DNA of 64,000 bases from Prochlorococcus sp. AG-436-D21 (GTDB taxonomy: Bacteria > Cyanobacteriota > Cyanobacteriia > PCC-6307 > Cyanobiaceae): NCBI GenBank assembly GCA_003212655.1, contig QCPF01000005.1, positions 1 to 64,000 on the forward strand, read 5' to 3'. Below, one piece after another: positions 33,402 to 44,970 of this stretch; position 1 is the stretch's first letter; each line of letters begins with the position of its first letter. The translations under genes were made by a program, and so were the position numbers. Under the pieces are notes generated by a model. The model saw only the letters and a program-made list of their open reading frames with translations, did not search any database and was not told where the DNA came from.

Positions 33402-34874
33402 TTAGCTATTTAATTTTTCCATAAGAAGTTTATTTGCAAGTTTAGGGTCAGCTTTACCTTTTGTTCTTTTCATAAGTTGACCAACAAAAAAGCCAAGTAA
33501 CTTAGTTTTGCCATTTTTAAATGCTTGAACTTCATTTGGATGTTGATTTATAAGTTCATCAATTATTGGTGAAATACTTGAAGAATCAGATATCATTGCC
33601 AACCCTTTTTCTTCAACTAATTTTTTCGGGGAAATATTTTTTTGAATAAGTTCAGGTAAAATTTCTTTTGCAATTTTTCCACTAATTACATTTTTTGAAA
33701 TCATGTTGATCATTTCAGCAAGATTTTCAGGACTAAGCTTTAATTCACTAAAACTTAGTTTGTTTGATTTTAAATAGCCCACAATATCACTTGTTACCCA
33801 ATTTGAAGCTAGTTTAGCCTCAGCACCATTTGCTACTGTTTGTTCAAAAAAGTTTGCCATGCTTATTTCATCAGAAATTACCCTTGCATCATATGCAGAC
33901 AACCCAAATTGACTTACGTATTTATATCTTTTCTTTGAAGGTAATTCTGGTAGTTCTTTAAACCATATTTCTTGTTGGGCTTTTGTTATTTCAATTGGAC
34001 CTAAGTCAGGATCAGGAAAATATCTATAGTCACTGCTACCTTCTTTTAATCTCATACTTTTCGTTAATTGCTTAGCTTCATCCCATAACCTAGTTTCTTG
34101 GAAAATTTTTCCTCCATTTTCATAAACTTCTATTTGTCTGGCTATTTCATAATCACAAGCCTTTTGAATTGCAGAAAATGAATTCATATTTTTTATTTCC
34201 ACTTTGGTACCAAAAGGAGCATTAGGTCCTTTTCTAACTGAAATATTGACATCGCAGCGTAATGAACCCTCTTGCATATTTCCATCTGATACCCCTAGAT
34301 ATCTAACTGTTCTTCTAATCTCTGAAGCATATTCAGATGCCTCTTTACCTGATCTAATATCTGGTTTGCTTACAATCTCACAAAGTGCTATTCCCGCACG
34401 ATTGTAATCAACTAAAGAATACTTAGAGCCAGCCAATCTATCACTTCCTGAATGGACTAGTTTTCCGGCGTCTTCTTCCATATGTAGCCTTTCTATACCA
34501 ATTTTTTTGATATAGGGTTCTTTGTCCTTTTCAATTATTTCAACCTCTAACCAACCATTTTCAGCTAGTGGCTCATCAAATTGTGAAATTTGATAATTTT
34601 TAGGAAGATCAGGATAAAAATATTGTTTTCTATCAAATTTACAATGTTCTGCAACGTTTAAATTTAATGCTAGCGAAGTTTTTACAGCATACTCAAGAAC
34701 AGTCTCATTCAGAACTGGAAGAGTTCCTGGTAACCCACAAACTACAGGATCTATATGAGTATTAGGTGCATCACCAAAAGCTGTTGACGCAGATGTGAAT
34801 ATTTTACTTTTCGTATTAAGCTGTACATGAGTTTCCAAACCAATAACAGCTTCCCAAGATTCCAAATTGTTCAT
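33402..34874 (-). CDS. gatB: Asp-tRNA(Asn)/Glu-tRNA(Gln) amidotransferase subunit B
   Basis: GatB, about 490 residues, works with GatA and GatC to convert Glu-tRNA(Gln) to Gln-tRNA(Gln). The N-terminus WEAVIGLETHVQLNTKSKIF is the conserved start, followed by VCGLPGTLPVLNE and KQYFYPDLPKNYQISQFD. The family signature around DYNRAGIALCEIVSKPD is present, and the C-terminal YqeY-like domain ends in the usual VGQLMKRTKGKADPKLAN. The open frame begins earlier, at 34931, but the 19 extra residues are not conserved-looking, so I place the start at ATG 34874. It is divergent from thiO. Confidence 0.95.
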   Translation of the reverse strand: MNNLESWEAVIGLETHVQLNTKSKIFTSASTAFGDAPNTHIDPVVCGLPGTLPVLNETVLEYAVKTSLALNLNVAEHCKFDRKQYFYPDLPKNYQISQFDEPLAENGWLEVEIIEKDKEPYIKKIGIERLHMEEDAGKLVHSGSDRLAGSKYSLVDYNRAGIALCEIVSKPDIRSGKEASEYASEIRRTVRYLGVSDGNMQEGSLRCDVNISVRKGPNAPFGTKVEIKNMNSFSAIQKACDYEIARQIEVYENGGKIFQETRLWDEAKQLTKSMRLKEGSSDYRYFPDPDLGPIEITKAQQEIWFKELPELPSKKRYKYVSQFGLSAYDARVISDEISMANFFEQTVANGAEAKLASNWVTSDIVGYLKSNKLSFSELKLSPENLAEMINMISKNVISGKIAKEILPELIQKNISPKKLVEEKGLAMISDSSSISPIIDELINQHPNEVQAFKNGKTKLLGFFVGQLMKRTKGKADPKLANKLLMEKLNS

Positions 34875-34953
34875 TCTTAAAAGTCTCTTTATTAATATTA
34901 TTGGATATAAAGGAAAAGAGGACCAAAACACAAATAAAAATATTAATTTTTAA

Positions 34954-36063
34954 ATGGCACAAGAAACCAAAAATTCAATATTAATCATTGGAGGTGGACT
35001 TTTAGGTTTATCTATTGCTTATAAATTTTCGAGAAATAACTTCAAAGTTTTAGTTTTAAGCAAAAACAGAAATGAATCAGCTGGATTTGTTGCTGCAGGA
35101 ATGTTAGCTACTCATGCCGAAGGGCTCGAAGATGAGTTACTAAAATTTGGCCAAGAAAGTCAAAATCTAATCCCAAAGTGGATACAAAGTATTGAACAAG
35201 ATAGTAATATTAAATGCGGTTTAAAAAAATGTGGCATAGTAGTTCCTTTTAAAAACAAAGAAGATCTTGAAGAGTTTCCCACTTATGAATATGGAAAATA
35301 TTTAAATCACAAAGATCTTCAAACAGAAATCAATGGAATGAATTCTATTTGGAAACATGGTTTACTTTTTGAACAAGATGGTCAAATAGATAACCGAAGA
35401 AAACTGATGCGTGCTCTTGAGAGAGCATGCTCCTTGAATGGAGTCGATTTTCAAGAGGGATCAGAAGTAGAGGATTTGACATTCGAAAAAAACAAAATTA
35501 CAGGTGCAAGAGTTTTATGTGCCACTGGGGAAATAAAAAAAATTAACTGCGAAAAAGCAATTATATGCAGCGGTGCTTGGAGTAAAAAAATTTTTAATAA
35601 GATTCCAGTCTTTCCTGTAAAGGGACAAATGCTTTCAATACAAGGTCCAACAAATTTTTTGAAAAGAGTTATTTTTGGTCCAAAAACTTATCTAGTTCCC
35701 CGTGATGATGGACTTATCATAGTTGGAGCGACAGTTGAAAAAGATTCAAAATTTAATCAGGGTAATACTCCTAATGGAATAAAGCAACTGCAAGAAGGCA
35801 TTCGCTCCTTATTACCAGAAGCTATTAATTGGCCACAAATGGAACATTGGTGGGGATTTAGACCTTGCACACCAGATCTGAAACCAATAATTGGAAAATC
35901 AAAAATTGAAAATCTTTTTATAGCTACAGGACATTACAGAAATGGAGTTTTATTTTCTGCAATAACAAGTGATCTTCTTTTGAAAATAGTTCAAAATAAA
36001 AATCTCAACGAAATAGAAAAAAGCTTTTTAGAAAAATTTAGTTTAGATAGATTTGCGATTTAA
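34954..36063 (+). CDS. thiO: FAD-dependent glycine oxidase-like protein (ThiO)
   Basis: A 369-residue DAO-family flavoenzyme. The FAD-binding motif is IIGGGLLGLSIAYKFS near residue 10, and the C-terminal FAD contact is IENLFIATGHYRNGVLFS (about 325). ThiO oxidises glycine to the imine used to build the thiazole of thiamine, and VKGQML (about 224) and WWGFRPCTPDLKPI (about 300) are typical of it. In cyanobacteria ThiO is often fused to ThiG, but this one is separate. It is convergent with ndk, 3 bases away. Confidence 0.85.
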   Translation: MAQETKNSILIIGGGLLGLSIAYKFSRNNFKVLVLSKNRNESAGFVAAGMLATHAEGLEDELLKFGQESQNLIPKWIQSIEQDSNIKCGLKKCGIVVPFKNKEDLEEFPTYEYGKYLNHKDLQTEINGMNSIWKHGLLFEQDGQIDNRRKLMRALERACSLNGVDFQEGSEVEDLTFEKNKITGARVLCATGEIKKINCEKAIICSGAWSKKIFNKIPVFPVKGQMLSIQGPTNFLKRVIFGPKTYLVPRDDGLIIVGATVEKDSKFNQGNTPNGIKQLQEGIRSLLPEAINWPQMEHWWGFRPCTPDLKPIIGKSKIENLFIATGHYRNGVLFSAITSDLLLKIVQNKNLNEIEKSFLEKFSLDRFAI

Positions 36064-36066
36064 ATT

Positions 36067-36525
36067 TTAATTTTCAGATCGCCATTTCGAATCAGAATTC
36101 TCCCACTCACATAATTCCTCTTGGTTAAACCATAGATCAATTTCAAATTTTGCTGTATCTTCTCCATCAGAACCATGAATAATATTCCTCCCAATATCAA
36201 TAGCTAAATCACCTCTAATTGTTCCAGGCTCTGCTTCCAGAGGTTTTGTTGCACCTATTAGTTTTCTAGCACTCAAAATAACTCCTTCGCCTTCCCACAC
36301 CATTGCTACAACAGGACCACTTGAAATAAAATCTACTAAATCACCAAAAAAGGGTCTTTCTCTATGTACTCCATAATGATTTTGAGCAAGTTCTTTTGAA
36401 GGAATTAATTGCTTTAATCCAACCAATTTGAATCCTTTTTTTTCAAATCTGCCAATAATCTCAGACACATATCCTCTTTGAACTCCATCTGGTTTAATTG
36501 CAATAAAGGTTCTCTCTTTGGTCAT
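36067..36525 (-). CDS. ndk: Nucleoside diphosphate kinase
   Basis: A 152-residue enzyme that transfers phosphate between nucleoside di- and triphosphates. The phosphorylated His is residue 117 in NIIHGSDG, and [13 protein letters not shown] is the classic N-terminus. The length is typical. It lies between thiO and speA, on the opposite strand from both; the 122 bases upstream hold the promoters for it and for speA. Confidence 0.97.
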   Translation of the reverse strand: MTKERTFIAIKPDGVQRGYVSEIIGRFEKKGFKLVGLKQLIPSKELAQNHYGVHRERPFFGDLVDFISSGPVVAMVWEGEGVILSARKLIGATKPLEAEPGTIRGDLAIDIGRNIIHGSDGEDTAKFEIDLWFNQEELCEWENSDSKWRSEN

Positions 36526-36647
36526 TTAGTTAATAATCACTCTATGTATATTCAACTTTTGGGTGGTAACTTGGCAAGTAATCATTAAAATAAAAGATAT
36601 TGTTTTGAGTTATTTTCAAAAACATTTATTAATCACTAAGACATAAA

Positions 36648-38594
36648 TTGACCAATTTTGAGCCGAAAAAATTAAAGAATATTTGGACTATTGAAGATAG
36701 TATTTCGACTTATAACATAGACAAATGGGGAGATAAATATTTTTCTATAAATTCCAAAGGAAATATATCAGTAACTAAAGATATAAAATCTGAAAATAAG
36801 ATTGATCTTTTTAAGCTTGTCAATGAACTTAAGAGTAGAGAAATAAATCCTCCATTAATCATAAGATTTAATGATATCTTGAAAGATCGCTTAAATGCAT
36901 TACATGATTCTTTTTTAAAAGCAATAAAAACCTATAAATATAAGAATATTTATCAAGGCGTTTTTCCTGTCAAATGTAATCAACAGAAAAATGTCCTAGA
37001 AAAGATAATAGAGTTTGGTAGCCAATGGAATTTTGGTTTAGAAGTAGGAAGTAAATCAGAACTATTAATTGGCCTTGCACTTCTTGAAAACCAAAATTCA
37101 TTATTAATATGCAACGGATATAAAGATAAAAAATATATTGAAATTGCTACTTTATCCAGAAAACTCGGCAAAAATCCAATAATAGTTATTGAACAACGAG
37201 ATGAGGTAAAAAGAATTATTCAAGCAGTTCAAGAACTTAACGCGACTCCATTGATAGGAATTAGAGCAAAATTATCAAGTAAAAGTAGTGGTAGATGGGG
37301 TAAATCTATTGGAGATAATTCCAAATTTGGATTATCAATCCCAGAAATTATGTTGACAATAAAAGAACTAAAAGAAGCAAATCTTATCAGCGAAATGAAA
37401 CTGCTTCATTTTCATATAGGCAGTCAAATAAGTGATATTGCTGTGATCAAAGACGCATTACAAGAAGCGAGTCAAATATATGTTGAACTATGCAAACTAG
37501 GAGCCCCAATGCAATATATCGACGTTGGGGGAGGATTAGGAATAGATTTTGATGGAACAAAAACCTCCTCCAACACCTCTACTAATTATTCTCTTCAAAA
37601 TTATGCTAACGATGTAATTGCAACTATTAAGGATTCATGTGAATTAAATAATATCAACCATCCAACCATAATCTCAGAAAGTGGAAGAGCAATAATTAGT
37701 CATTGTTCAGTTTTAATTTTTAATGTCTTAGGAACAAGCCATGTCAGTTCCAAACTACAAATTTTTGATAAAAAAAATCAACAATTAATCATTTCAAATT
37801 TACTTGAAACTTTTTATGAATTAAAAAAACTTAAAAATAAAAAAATAAATTTATCTCAAATAATTGAACTATGGAATGATGCAAAAAAGTTTAAAGAAGA
37901 TTGCTTAGTCGCTTTTAGATTAGGATTTTTAAGTTTGGCAGAAAGAGCTTATGCCGAAGAACTTACTTGGGCTTGCGCAAAAGAAATTTCTAATAACCTG
38001 AATAATGATGAAATCAATCACCCTGATTTATCTGAAATTACAGAAACTCTTGCATCAACTTATTATGCAAATTTATCTATCTTTAAATCTATTCCCGATA
38101 GCTGGGCAATAAATCAGATTTTCCCAATAGTACCAATACATAGGCACTTAGAGGAGCCGTTCTGCAAAGGCAACTTTGCAGATTTAACTTGTGATTCAGA
38201 TGGGAAACTAAATAATTTTTTTGATGATGGAAAAATTAAATCACTACTAAATTTACATAAGCCAGAGAAAGATAAAGATTATCTAATTGGCATTTTTATG
38301 ACTGGAGCCTATCAAGAAGCATTAGGAAACTTGCACAATTTATTTGGCAGTACAAACGTTGTTCATATAGACATAAATCAAGATAATTCATATAAGGTCA
38401 AAAATATTATTAAAGAGGACAGTAAATCTGAAATTTTACAATTATTAGATTACAGTTCAGCTTCTTTGGTTGAATCTATAAGAATTAATACTGAATCAGC
38501 AATTTATCAAAAAAAATTAACTATTGAAGAAGCAAGGAAATTAATGGATCAAATCGAAATTAGTCTCAGAAAAAGTAGTTATTTATCTGAATGA
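36648..38594 (+). CDS. speA: Biosynthetic arginine decarboxylase
   Basis: A 648-residue PLP enzyme of fold type III that makes agmatine for polyamine synthesis. The PLP lysine lies in [17 protein letters not shown] (about residue 107). [11 protein letters not shown] (about 259), [12 protein letters not shown] (about 291) and [14 protein letters not shown] (about 343) are family motifs, and the C-terminal region has the CDSDGK motif. The length matches SpeA. Translation starts at TTG 36648. Its end overlaps the end of the convergent alaS gene by 16 bases. Confidence 0.95.
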   Translation: MTNFEPKKLKNIWTIEDSISTYNIDKWGDKYFSINSKGNISVTKDIKSENKIDLFKLVNELKSREINPPLIIRFNDILKDRLNALHDSFLKAIKTYKYKNIYQGVFPVKCNQQKNVLEKIIEFGSQWNFGLEVGSKSELLIGLALLENQNSLLICNGYKDKKYIEIATLSRKLGKNPIIVIEQRDEVKRIIQAVQELNATPLIGIRAKLSSKSSGRWGKSIGDNSKFGLSIPEIMLTIKELKEANLISEMKLLHFHIGSQISDIAVIKDALQEASQIYVELCKLGAPMQYIDVGGGLGIDFDGTKTSSNTSTNYSLQNYANDVIATIKDSCELNNINHPTIISESGRAIISHCSVLIFNVLGTSHVSSKLQIFDKKNQQLIISNLLETFYELKKLKNKKINLSQIIELWNDAKKFKEDCLVAFRLGFLSLAERAYAEELTWACAKEISNNLNNDEINHPDLSEITETLASTYYANLSIFKSIPDSWAINQIFPIVPIHRHLEEPFCKGNFADLTCDSDGKLNNFFDDGKIKSLLNLHKPEKDKDYLIGIFMTGAYQEALGNLHNLFGSTNVVHIDINQDNSYKVKNIIKEDSKSEILQLLDYSSASLVESIRINTESAIYQKKLTIEEARKLMDQIEISLRKSSYLSE

Positions 38595-41239
38595 CTATCT
38601 AATTTTTTTTGCAAATAATTTTTAGCATAATCTAGAGCATCAGTTAACTTATCAATATCTTTAGCACCTGCTTGAGCAAAGTTAGGCTTTCCTCCTCCAC
38701 CTCCCGAACAAATTCTTGCAATCTCATTAATTAATTTACCTGCATGCAATCCTATTTTTACTACATCATCACCTAAAGAAACTACAAATAACAACTTTCT
38801 ATTTTCTGGATTTGGTATTCCCCCAAGAATCACTATTGCTTTATTTCCCAAATGAGAAGTTAAATTAAGTGCTGCAGATTGCAAAGAATTCCCATCTAAG
38901 CCATCAATCTGATTAACTAAAATTGAAAAAGAGTTTACTATTTCTGCGGATGATTTTATAGAAGAGTATTTAAAATATGCAATTTCATCTTTCATTTTTT
39001 GTATCTCTTTATTCTTATTGAGAAGCTCTGCTTGCAAATTATTAACCCTTTCAAAAAGTTGATTAGGATTTGCTTTTAACAAATCACTTAGTTGATTTAC
39101 TAAAGCATTTCTCTCACTGAAATAGTCTAATGCTGATTGGCCTGATAATGCTTCGATTCTTCTCACTCCAGCTGAGATTCCTTCCTCACTAATTATTTTG
39201 AAAGAACCTAATTCGGATGTAGTTTTAACATGTGTGCCACCACAAAGTTCCATTGAAACTCCTGGTACATTAACAACGCGCACTTCATCATCATATTTTT
39301 CTCCAAACATGGCGACTGCGCCCTTTTGAAGAGCCTCACTCTTAGACATATTTTTTATTTCTAAGGCATGATTTTCTATAATCCAAGAGTTAACTAAAGT
39401 CTCAATCTTAGAAATTTGATCTTTAGAAATAGAATTAGAGGAATTAAAATCAAATCGTAATTTATTAAAAGCTACTAATGAACCTTTTTGTCCGACACTT
39501 TCGTTAACAACTGATTTGAGCGCAGATTGTAATAAATGAGTAGCTGTATGATTTGCAGCAGCCTTAGCTCTATTAGAAGAGTTAACGTTAGTCTTAACTT
39601 TTTGTCCAATAGTTAATATTCCTTTTTTGATAGTTCCGTAATGTAAAAAAACATTTTTCTTTCGTATAACATTATCAACCATAACCTCTACATCTTTTGA
39701 AAATATCGTTCCAATATCACCAACTTGCCCGCCAGATTCTCCATAAAAAGTTGTCTGATCAAGAACAATTAAAACTTTCTGCCCCTCAGTTGCTTGCTTA
39801 ACTAATGTGGAATCCAAGAATATACCCTTTATTTCAGCTTCCGAAAGGAGTGAATTGTAACCATTAAAAACAGTTTTTTTAAAAAGATCTATTTCTCGTT
39901 CTAATGATCCCTCTAATGTCAAATCAATATTACTTGAAGCAGCTTTAGCTCTCTCTTTTTGTGCATTCATTTCTTCTTCAAAACCCTTTACATCTACACT
40001 GATACTATTTTCTTCTGCAATTTCTACAGTAAGTTCTAGAGGGAATCCATAAGTATCATAAAGTTCAAAAGCTTTAAAACCAGAAATTAATTTCTGCCCT
40101 GAAGTAATTAACTCATCTAACAATTTCTGTCCTCTTTCAAGAGTTTCCCTAAATCTTATTTCTTCAATTTTTATCTCATTCAAAATTAAATCATTATTAT
40201 TTTTTAAATCAGGATAATTATTTTGCATTAAATTGATCCCGACAGTAGCAATATGTGGTAAAAATTCATTTGTTATACCTAATAATCTCCCATGTCTGAC
40301 CATTCTTCTAATAAGCCTTCTTAGTATATATCCCCTACCAAGATTACTTGCTACTACTCCATCAGAAATTAAATGAATAACAGCTCTTGTATGATCACCA
40401 ATGATTTTTAAAGAAATTTTGTTTTTATCATCTGAAGAAAAATAATCAATATTTGCAATCTCACAAATTTTTTGAATGATAGGAAAAATTAAATCTGTCT
40501 CATAATTATTTTGCTTTTTTTGTAGTATTTGAGCCATCCTTTCAAGACCCATTCCTGTATCAATATTTTTAAATTTTAAATCCGTCAATTTTCCATTAAG
40601 ATCACGATTATATTGCATAAAAACAAGATTATAAAATTCAATAAAACGATCTCCATCTTCTAAATCAATATTCTGCAGACCCTTTTCAGGATGAAAATCA
40701 TAATAAAGTTCTGAACAAGGTCCACATGGACCTGTTTTGCCAGATGACCAAAAATTATCTTCCTCACCTAGTTTCACTATCCTATCTGGATGAATACCAA
40801 TTTCATCTCTCCAAATTTTTGCAGATTCTTCGTCTTCGTGAAAAACACTCACAATTATATTTTCAACAGAAAGTTGATAAATATTAGTAACTAATTCCCA
40901 AGCCCATTGAATAGCCTCTCGTTTAAAATAATCTCCAAAAGAAAAATTACCAAGCATTTCAAAAAAAGTGTGATGTCTAGCTGTAACTCCAACGTTTTCT
41001 ATATCGTTTGTTCTGATGCACTTTTGGCTAGATGTAGCCCTTTTTGATGGTCTTTCTTTTAAACCTAGAAAAACTGGTTTAAAAGGGAGCATTCCAGCAA
41101 TTGTGAGCATAACCGTAGGGTCATCTGGAATCAAAGATGCACTTGGAATGATTTTATGTAATTTTTCACTATAAAATTTTAAAAAAGCATTTCTTATCTC
41201 ATCTCCAGTAACTATTTTTTTAATTAGTTGAGATGTCAT
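38579..41239 (-). CDS. alaS: Alanyl-tRNA synthetase
   Basis: An 886-residue alanyl-tRNA synthetase with all domains. The class II core has motif [19 protein letters not shown] (about residue 92), [10 protein letters not shown] (about 171) and the arginine-rich [13 protein letters not shown] (about 303). The editing domain has the zinc-binding HTATHLL (about 568) and CGGTHV (about 667). The C-terminal domain ends in [16 protein letters not shown]. It overlaps the 3' end of speA by 16 bases. Confidence 0.97.
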   Translation of the reverse strand: MTSQLIKKIVTGDEIRNAFLKFYSEKLHKIIPSASLIPDDPTVMLTIAGMLPFKPVFLGLKERPSKRATSSQKCIRTNDIENVGVTARHHTFFEMLGNFSFGDYFKREAIQWAWELVTNIYQLSVENIIVSVFHEDEESAKIWRDEIGIHPDRIVKLGEEDNFWSSGKTGPCGPCSELYYDFHPEKGLQNIDLEDGDRFIEFYNLVFMQYNRDLNGKLTDLKFKNIDTGMGLERMAQILQKKQNNYETDLIFPIIQKICEIANIDYFSSDDKNKISLKIIGDHTRAVIHLISDGVVASNLGRGYILRRLIRRMVRHGRLLGITNEFLPHIATVGINLMQNNYPDLKNNNDLILNEIKIEEIRFRETLERGQKLLDELITSGQKLISGFKAFELYDTYGFPLELTVEIAEENSISVDVKGFEEEMNAQKERAKAASSNIDLTLEGSLEREIDLFKKTVFNGYNSLLSEAEIKGIFLDSTLVKQATEGQKVLIVLDQTTFYGESGGQVGDIGTIFSKDVEVMVDNVIRKKNVFLHYGTIKKGILTIGQKVKTNVNSSNRAKAAANHTATHLLQSALKSVVNESVGQKGSLVAFNKLRFDFNSSNSISKDQISKIETLVNSWIIENHALEIKNMSKSEALQKGAVAMFGEKYDDEVRVVNVPGVSMELCGGTHVKTTSELGSFKIISEEGISAGVRRIEALSGQSALDYFSERNALVNQLSDLLKANPNQLFERVNNLQAELLNKNKEIQKMKDEIAYFKYSSIKSSAEIVNSFSILVNQIDGLDGNSLQSAALNLTSHLGNKAIVILGGIPNPENRKLLFVVSLGDDVVKIGLHAGKLINEIARICSGGGGGKPNFAQAGAKDIDKLTDALDYAKNYLQKKLDSHSDK

Positions 41240-41358
41240 TTATCCAGAATAAGAAGATTAAAAATTAAAGAAAAGCGTAATTTCGGTTATTTCGCAAAAA
41301 TAATCACGCGAATTTATATTCTATATAACTAAAGTTAATTTATAAAGCTAATTATCCT

Positions 41359-43134
41359 ATGATAGCCTCTGCTCAGACAAGTAATTCTAAATTGGCACAA
41401 ACTAATAACAAGTTGACGGTTCAATCTCAAAACTTTGCTGATGATTCTTGTGCTATAAGATCTTTGGATTGGGATCGTAGTAGATTTGATATTGAATTTG
41501 GTTTAAGAAATGGAACTACTTACAATAGTTTTATTATTAAAGGCGAAAAACTAGCAATTATTGATACTAGTCACGCAAAGTTCAAAGAATTATGGTTTGA
41601 AGAATTACTGAAAAAGGTAAATCCGCTAGAAATTGATTATCTAATTACTAGCCATACAGAACCTGATCACTCTGGTTTAATAGGCAATCTTTTAGAGTTA
41701 AACCAAAATATCACAGTAGTTGGATCAAAATTAGCACTTAAATTTATTGAAGACCAAATACATATTCCCTTTAAACGTTTAGAGGTTAAAAGTGGAGAAT
41801 TTTTAAATCTCGGAACTAATCCTAATAGTGGTTTAGAACACAATATTGAATTTATAAGTGCACCAAATTTACATTGGCCAGATACCATATTTTCATATGA
41901 TCACAGCACAAATGTTCTCTATACATGCGATGCATTTGGACTCCATTATTGTTCTGACGAATTTTTTGACACTGATCAAAAAGAAATATTCGATGATTTC
42001 CGTTTTTATTACGATTGCCTTATGGGTCCAAACGCTAGAAGCGTTATGCAGGCAATTAAAAGAATAGATAAGCTACCTGAATTAAAAACAATAGCCGTTG
42101 GTCATGGGCCTTTGCTCCATAATCAGGTCAATTTTTGGAAAGGAAAATATTTAGAATGGAGTAGTAATAAAAGCAAAGGCAATGATTTTGTGTCAGTCTG
42201 CTACATAAGCGACTATGGTTATTGTGATCGACTAAGTCAAGCGATATCTCATGGAATAAGCAAAGCAGATGCTCAGGTTCAGTTAATTGATTTAAGATCT
42301 TCTGACCCGCAAGAATTAACAAGTTTAATTTCCGAATCAAAAGCAGTAGTCATTCCCACATGGCCAGTTGACTCAGATAATGAATTAAAAGAATCTCTCG
42401 GTACTTTATTTGCAGCATTAAAACCAAAACAATTTACTGCAGTTTATGATGCATTTGGTGGAAATGATGAACCTATAGATTCTTTAGCAAATAAACTAAG
42501 AGAACTTGGTCAAAAAGAAGCTTTCTCTCCCTTAAGAGTCAAAAATATTCCAGATCCCATTGTTTATCAACAATTCGAAGAAGCTGGAACTGACTTGGGT
42601 CAATTGATCAATAAAAAGAAGAATATTGCCTCTATGAAGAGCCTCGATTCAAATTTAGATAAGGCATTAGGAAGATTAAGTGGTGGATTATATGTAGTTA
42701 CAGCGAGCCAAGGCGAAGGTTCTACATTTAGACAAAGTGCAATGGTCGCAAGTTGGGTTAGTCAAGCAAGCTTTTCTCCACCAGGTATTACAGTTGCAGT
42801 AGCAAAAGATAGGGCTATTGAATCATATATGCAAGTTGGGAAAGGTTTTGTTGTGAATATTCTGAGAGAAGATAACTATCAAAAAATGTTCAGACATTTT
42901 TTAAAAAGATTTGCCCCTGGAGCTGATAGATTTGCGGATGTAGATGTAATTAGCAACATCGCTGAAGGAGGACCAGTTCTTTCAGATTCACTCGCCTTTC
43001 TAGATTGTAAAGTTAGTTCCAGGCTAGAGACTCCAGACCATTGGATAATTTACGGAATAGTTGAAAATGGTAATGTTTCTGACTTATCATGCAAGACAGC
43101 AGTTCATCACAGAAAAGTTGCTAATCACTATTAG
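41359..43134 (+). CDS. flv3: Diflavin flavodiiron protein, canonical site (Flv3-type)
   Basis: A 591-residue three-domain protein: a metallo-beta-lactamase-like diiron domain (about 35-270), a flavodoxin domain (about 280-420), and a C-terminal flavin reductase domain (about 435-591). The diiron ligand motif SHTEPDHSG (H-x-E-x-D-H) is intact (about residue 95), and further His and Asp ligands follow (NLHWPDTIF, CDAFGLHY, VGHGPLLH). In cyanobacteria such proteins reduce O2 to water with NAD(P)H, in a Flv1/Flv3 pair, to relieve the photosynthetic chain. The gene is followed by flv1 after 16 bases. Confidence 0.93.
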   Translation: MIASAQTSNSKLAQTNNKLTVQSQNFADDSCAIRSLDWDRSRFDIEFGLRNGTTYNSFIIKGEKLAIIDTSHAKFKELWFEELLKKVNPLEIDYLITSHTEPDHSGLIGNLLELNQNITVVGSKLALKFIEDQIHIPFKRLEVKSGEFLNLGTNPNSGLEHNIEFISAPNLHWPDTIFSYDHSTNVLYTCDAFGLHYCSDEFFDTDQKEIFDDFRFYYDCLMGPNARSVMQAIKRIDKLPELKTIAVGHGPLLHNQVNFWKGKYLEWSSNKSKGNDFVSVCYISDYGYCDRLSQAISHGISKADAQVQLIDLRSSDPQELTSLISESKAVVIPTWPVDSDNELKESLGTLFAALKPKQFTAVYDAFGGNDEPIDSLANKLRELGQKEAFSPLRVKNIPDPIVYQQFEEAGTDLGQLINKKKNIASMKSLDSNLDKALGRLSGGLYVVTASQGEGSTFRQSAMVASWVSQASFSPPGITVAVAKDRAIESYMQVGKGFVVNILREDNYQKMFRHFLKRFAPGADRFADVDVISNIAEGGPVLSDSLAFLDCKVSSRLETPDHWIIYGIVENGNVSDLSCKTAVHHRKVANHY

Positions 43135-43150
43135 AAAATAAGTCTTTGAA

Positions 43151-44953
43151 ATGTCAGATATTAATATAGGCTTACTTGCAGAAAATCAAAATTTAACAGA
43201 ATTTGATATTACTGAAAATTTTTCTTGTGTAAGATTCTTAGACCAAAATAAAGAAAGATTTGAACTTGAATTTAACCTTGAAAAAGGGACCTCTTTTAAT
43301 ACTTTTTTCATTAGAAGTCATGAGGAACTTTTTATTATTCATCCACCTGAGAAACAATATTTAGATTCGTTTAATAAAGTAATTTCTAGGTTTTGCAATC
43401 AATTTAATTTAGGTAAAATTAACTTCATTTCTGGTCATATTAATCCCCAAATTATTGAAACTATAAAGAGAATAAGCACCCAATTTCAAAAAACAACTAT
43501 TACTTGCTCTAATCCAGGTTATAAACTTATTAGCGAACTTTGGAATCAAAGAAATCCTACCTTAGAAAACTTCATTGATATTCAATTACCTGAAATAAAC
43601 ATAATCAAAAAAGAACTTAATTTAGAATTAGATAACATTTCACTAGAGTTAATTCCTATTCCAACTGCACGTTGGCCTGGTGGACTGATAATTTATGAAC
43701 GTAATCAAGAAATACTTCTTAGTGAAAAAATTTTCTCTGCACATATTGCATCTAAATATTGGTCTGAAACAAATCGAGTTAGCACAGAAATTGATAGGAA
43801 ACATTTTTATGATTGCTTGATGGCACCAATGTCTAATCAAGTAGTATCAATAACTGAAAAAATTGCCGATTATGACATTAAAACTATTGCACCATTACAT
43901 GGTCCCGCGATCGAATATAGCTTAAAAAGCTTTTTAAATGACTATATTAGATGGGGAGAGAATCTCTCAACCAATAATCATAAGATCGCCCTGATATATG
44001 CAAGCGCATATGGAAACACAGCCTCAATAGGCGATGCATTAGCAAAAGGGATAAATAGAACCTCCGTAGAAGTTGAAAGTATTAATTGTGAATTTACCCC
44101 AAATGATGTACTTGTAAAATCCATCCAAAATGCTGATGGTTATTTAATAGGCTCTCCTACATTGGGTGGCCACGCACCAACTCCAATAGTTAGTGCACTA
44201 GGAACATTGTTAGCAGAGGGCAATAGAGATAAGCCAGTAGGAATTTTTGGAAGTTTTGGCTGGAGCGGCGAAGCTATAGATTTACTTGAAACAAAATTAA
44301 AAGACGGTGGTTTTAAGTTTAGTTTTGACCCTATTAGGATTAAATTTAGTCCAAATAAACCAAAGATTAAAGAGTTAGAAGAAATAGGAACCCACTTTGG
44401 AAGAAAAATTATAAAAAAAGCAAAGAAAAAACCAAGAAAATCAGATACTGGAATGATTACAAGCAAAACGGATCCAAAGCTCCAAGCTCTTGGAAGAGTA
44501 ATTGGTTCACTTTGTGTCCTGACAGCCTCTAAAGGCAAAGATGAGAATAATATCAAAGGAGCCATGCTTGCATCTTGGGTTAGTCAAGCAAGTTTTTCTC
44601 CGCCTGGGTTAAGTATTGCAGTAGCAAAAGATAGATCGGTAGAGTCTCTTCTGCAAATAGGAGATTCATTCGCATTAAATATTCTTAGTGAAAAAGATTT
44701 TAAAGAACCTTTGAAAAGATTCACAAAGCCCTTTGCTCCTGGAGAAGATAGATTTGAAGGAATAAATATTGAATTAACTCCTAATGAACAGATAATCATT
44801 CCTGAAGCACTCGCATGGTTAGATGCTTCTGTAAAAGAGAGAATGGAATGTGGAGATCATTGGGTAATTTACGCCGAAGTACTACACGGTAATATACTAA
44901 AATCCGATAGTCTAACGGCAGTTCATCACCGCAAAACAGGTGCTAACTATTAA
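43151..44953 (+). CDS. flv1: Diflavin flavodiiron protein, non-canonical site (Flv1-type)
   Basis: A 600-residue paralogue of the preceding protein with the same three domains. The diiron ligand motif is lost: where Flv3 has SHTEPDHSG, this protein has SGHINPQIIE, and the later ligand positions also differ (ARWPGG for HWPD). This is the known pattern of Flv1, whose diiron site is non-canonical while Flv3 keeps it. The flavodoxin domain (YASAYGNTASIGDALAKG, about 279) and flavin reductase domain (ASWVSQASFSPPGLSIAVAKDR) are intact. The two should form a heteromer. Confidence 0.93.
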   Translation: MSDINIGLLAENQNLTEFDITENFSCVRFLDQNKERFELEFNLEKGTSFNTFFIRSHEELFIIHPPEKQYLDSFNKVISRFCNQFNLGKINFISGHINPQIIETIKRISTQFQKTTITCSNPGYKLISELWNQRNPTLENFIDIQLPEINIIKKELNLELDNISLELIPIPTARWPGGLIIYERNQEILLSEKIFSAHIASKYWSETNRVSTEIDRKHFYDCLMAPMSNQVVSITEKIADYDIKTIAPLHGPAIEYSLKSFLNDYIRWGENLSTNNHKIALIYASAYGNTASIGDALAKGINRTSVEVESINCEFTPNDVLVKSIQNADGYLIGSPTLGGHAPTPIVSALGTLLAEGNRDKPVGIFGSFGWSGEAIDLLETKLKDGGFKFSFDPIRIKFSPNKPKIKELEEIGTHFGRKIIKKAKKKPRKSDTGMITSKTDPKLQALGRVIGSLCVLTASKGKDENNIKGAMLASWVSQASFSPPGLSIAVAKDRSVESLLQIGDSFALNILSEKDFKEPLKRFTKPFAPGEDRFEGINIELTPNEQIIIPEALAWLDASVKERMECGDHWVIYAEVLHGNILKSDSLTAVHHRKTGANY

Positions 44954-44970
44954 ATTAATTTATCTAATTT

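Noticed and set aside
44140-44565. A 141-residue ORF opposite flv1
   Set aside because: It is antisense to the conserved flavodoxin domain of flv1 and has no protein-like motif.
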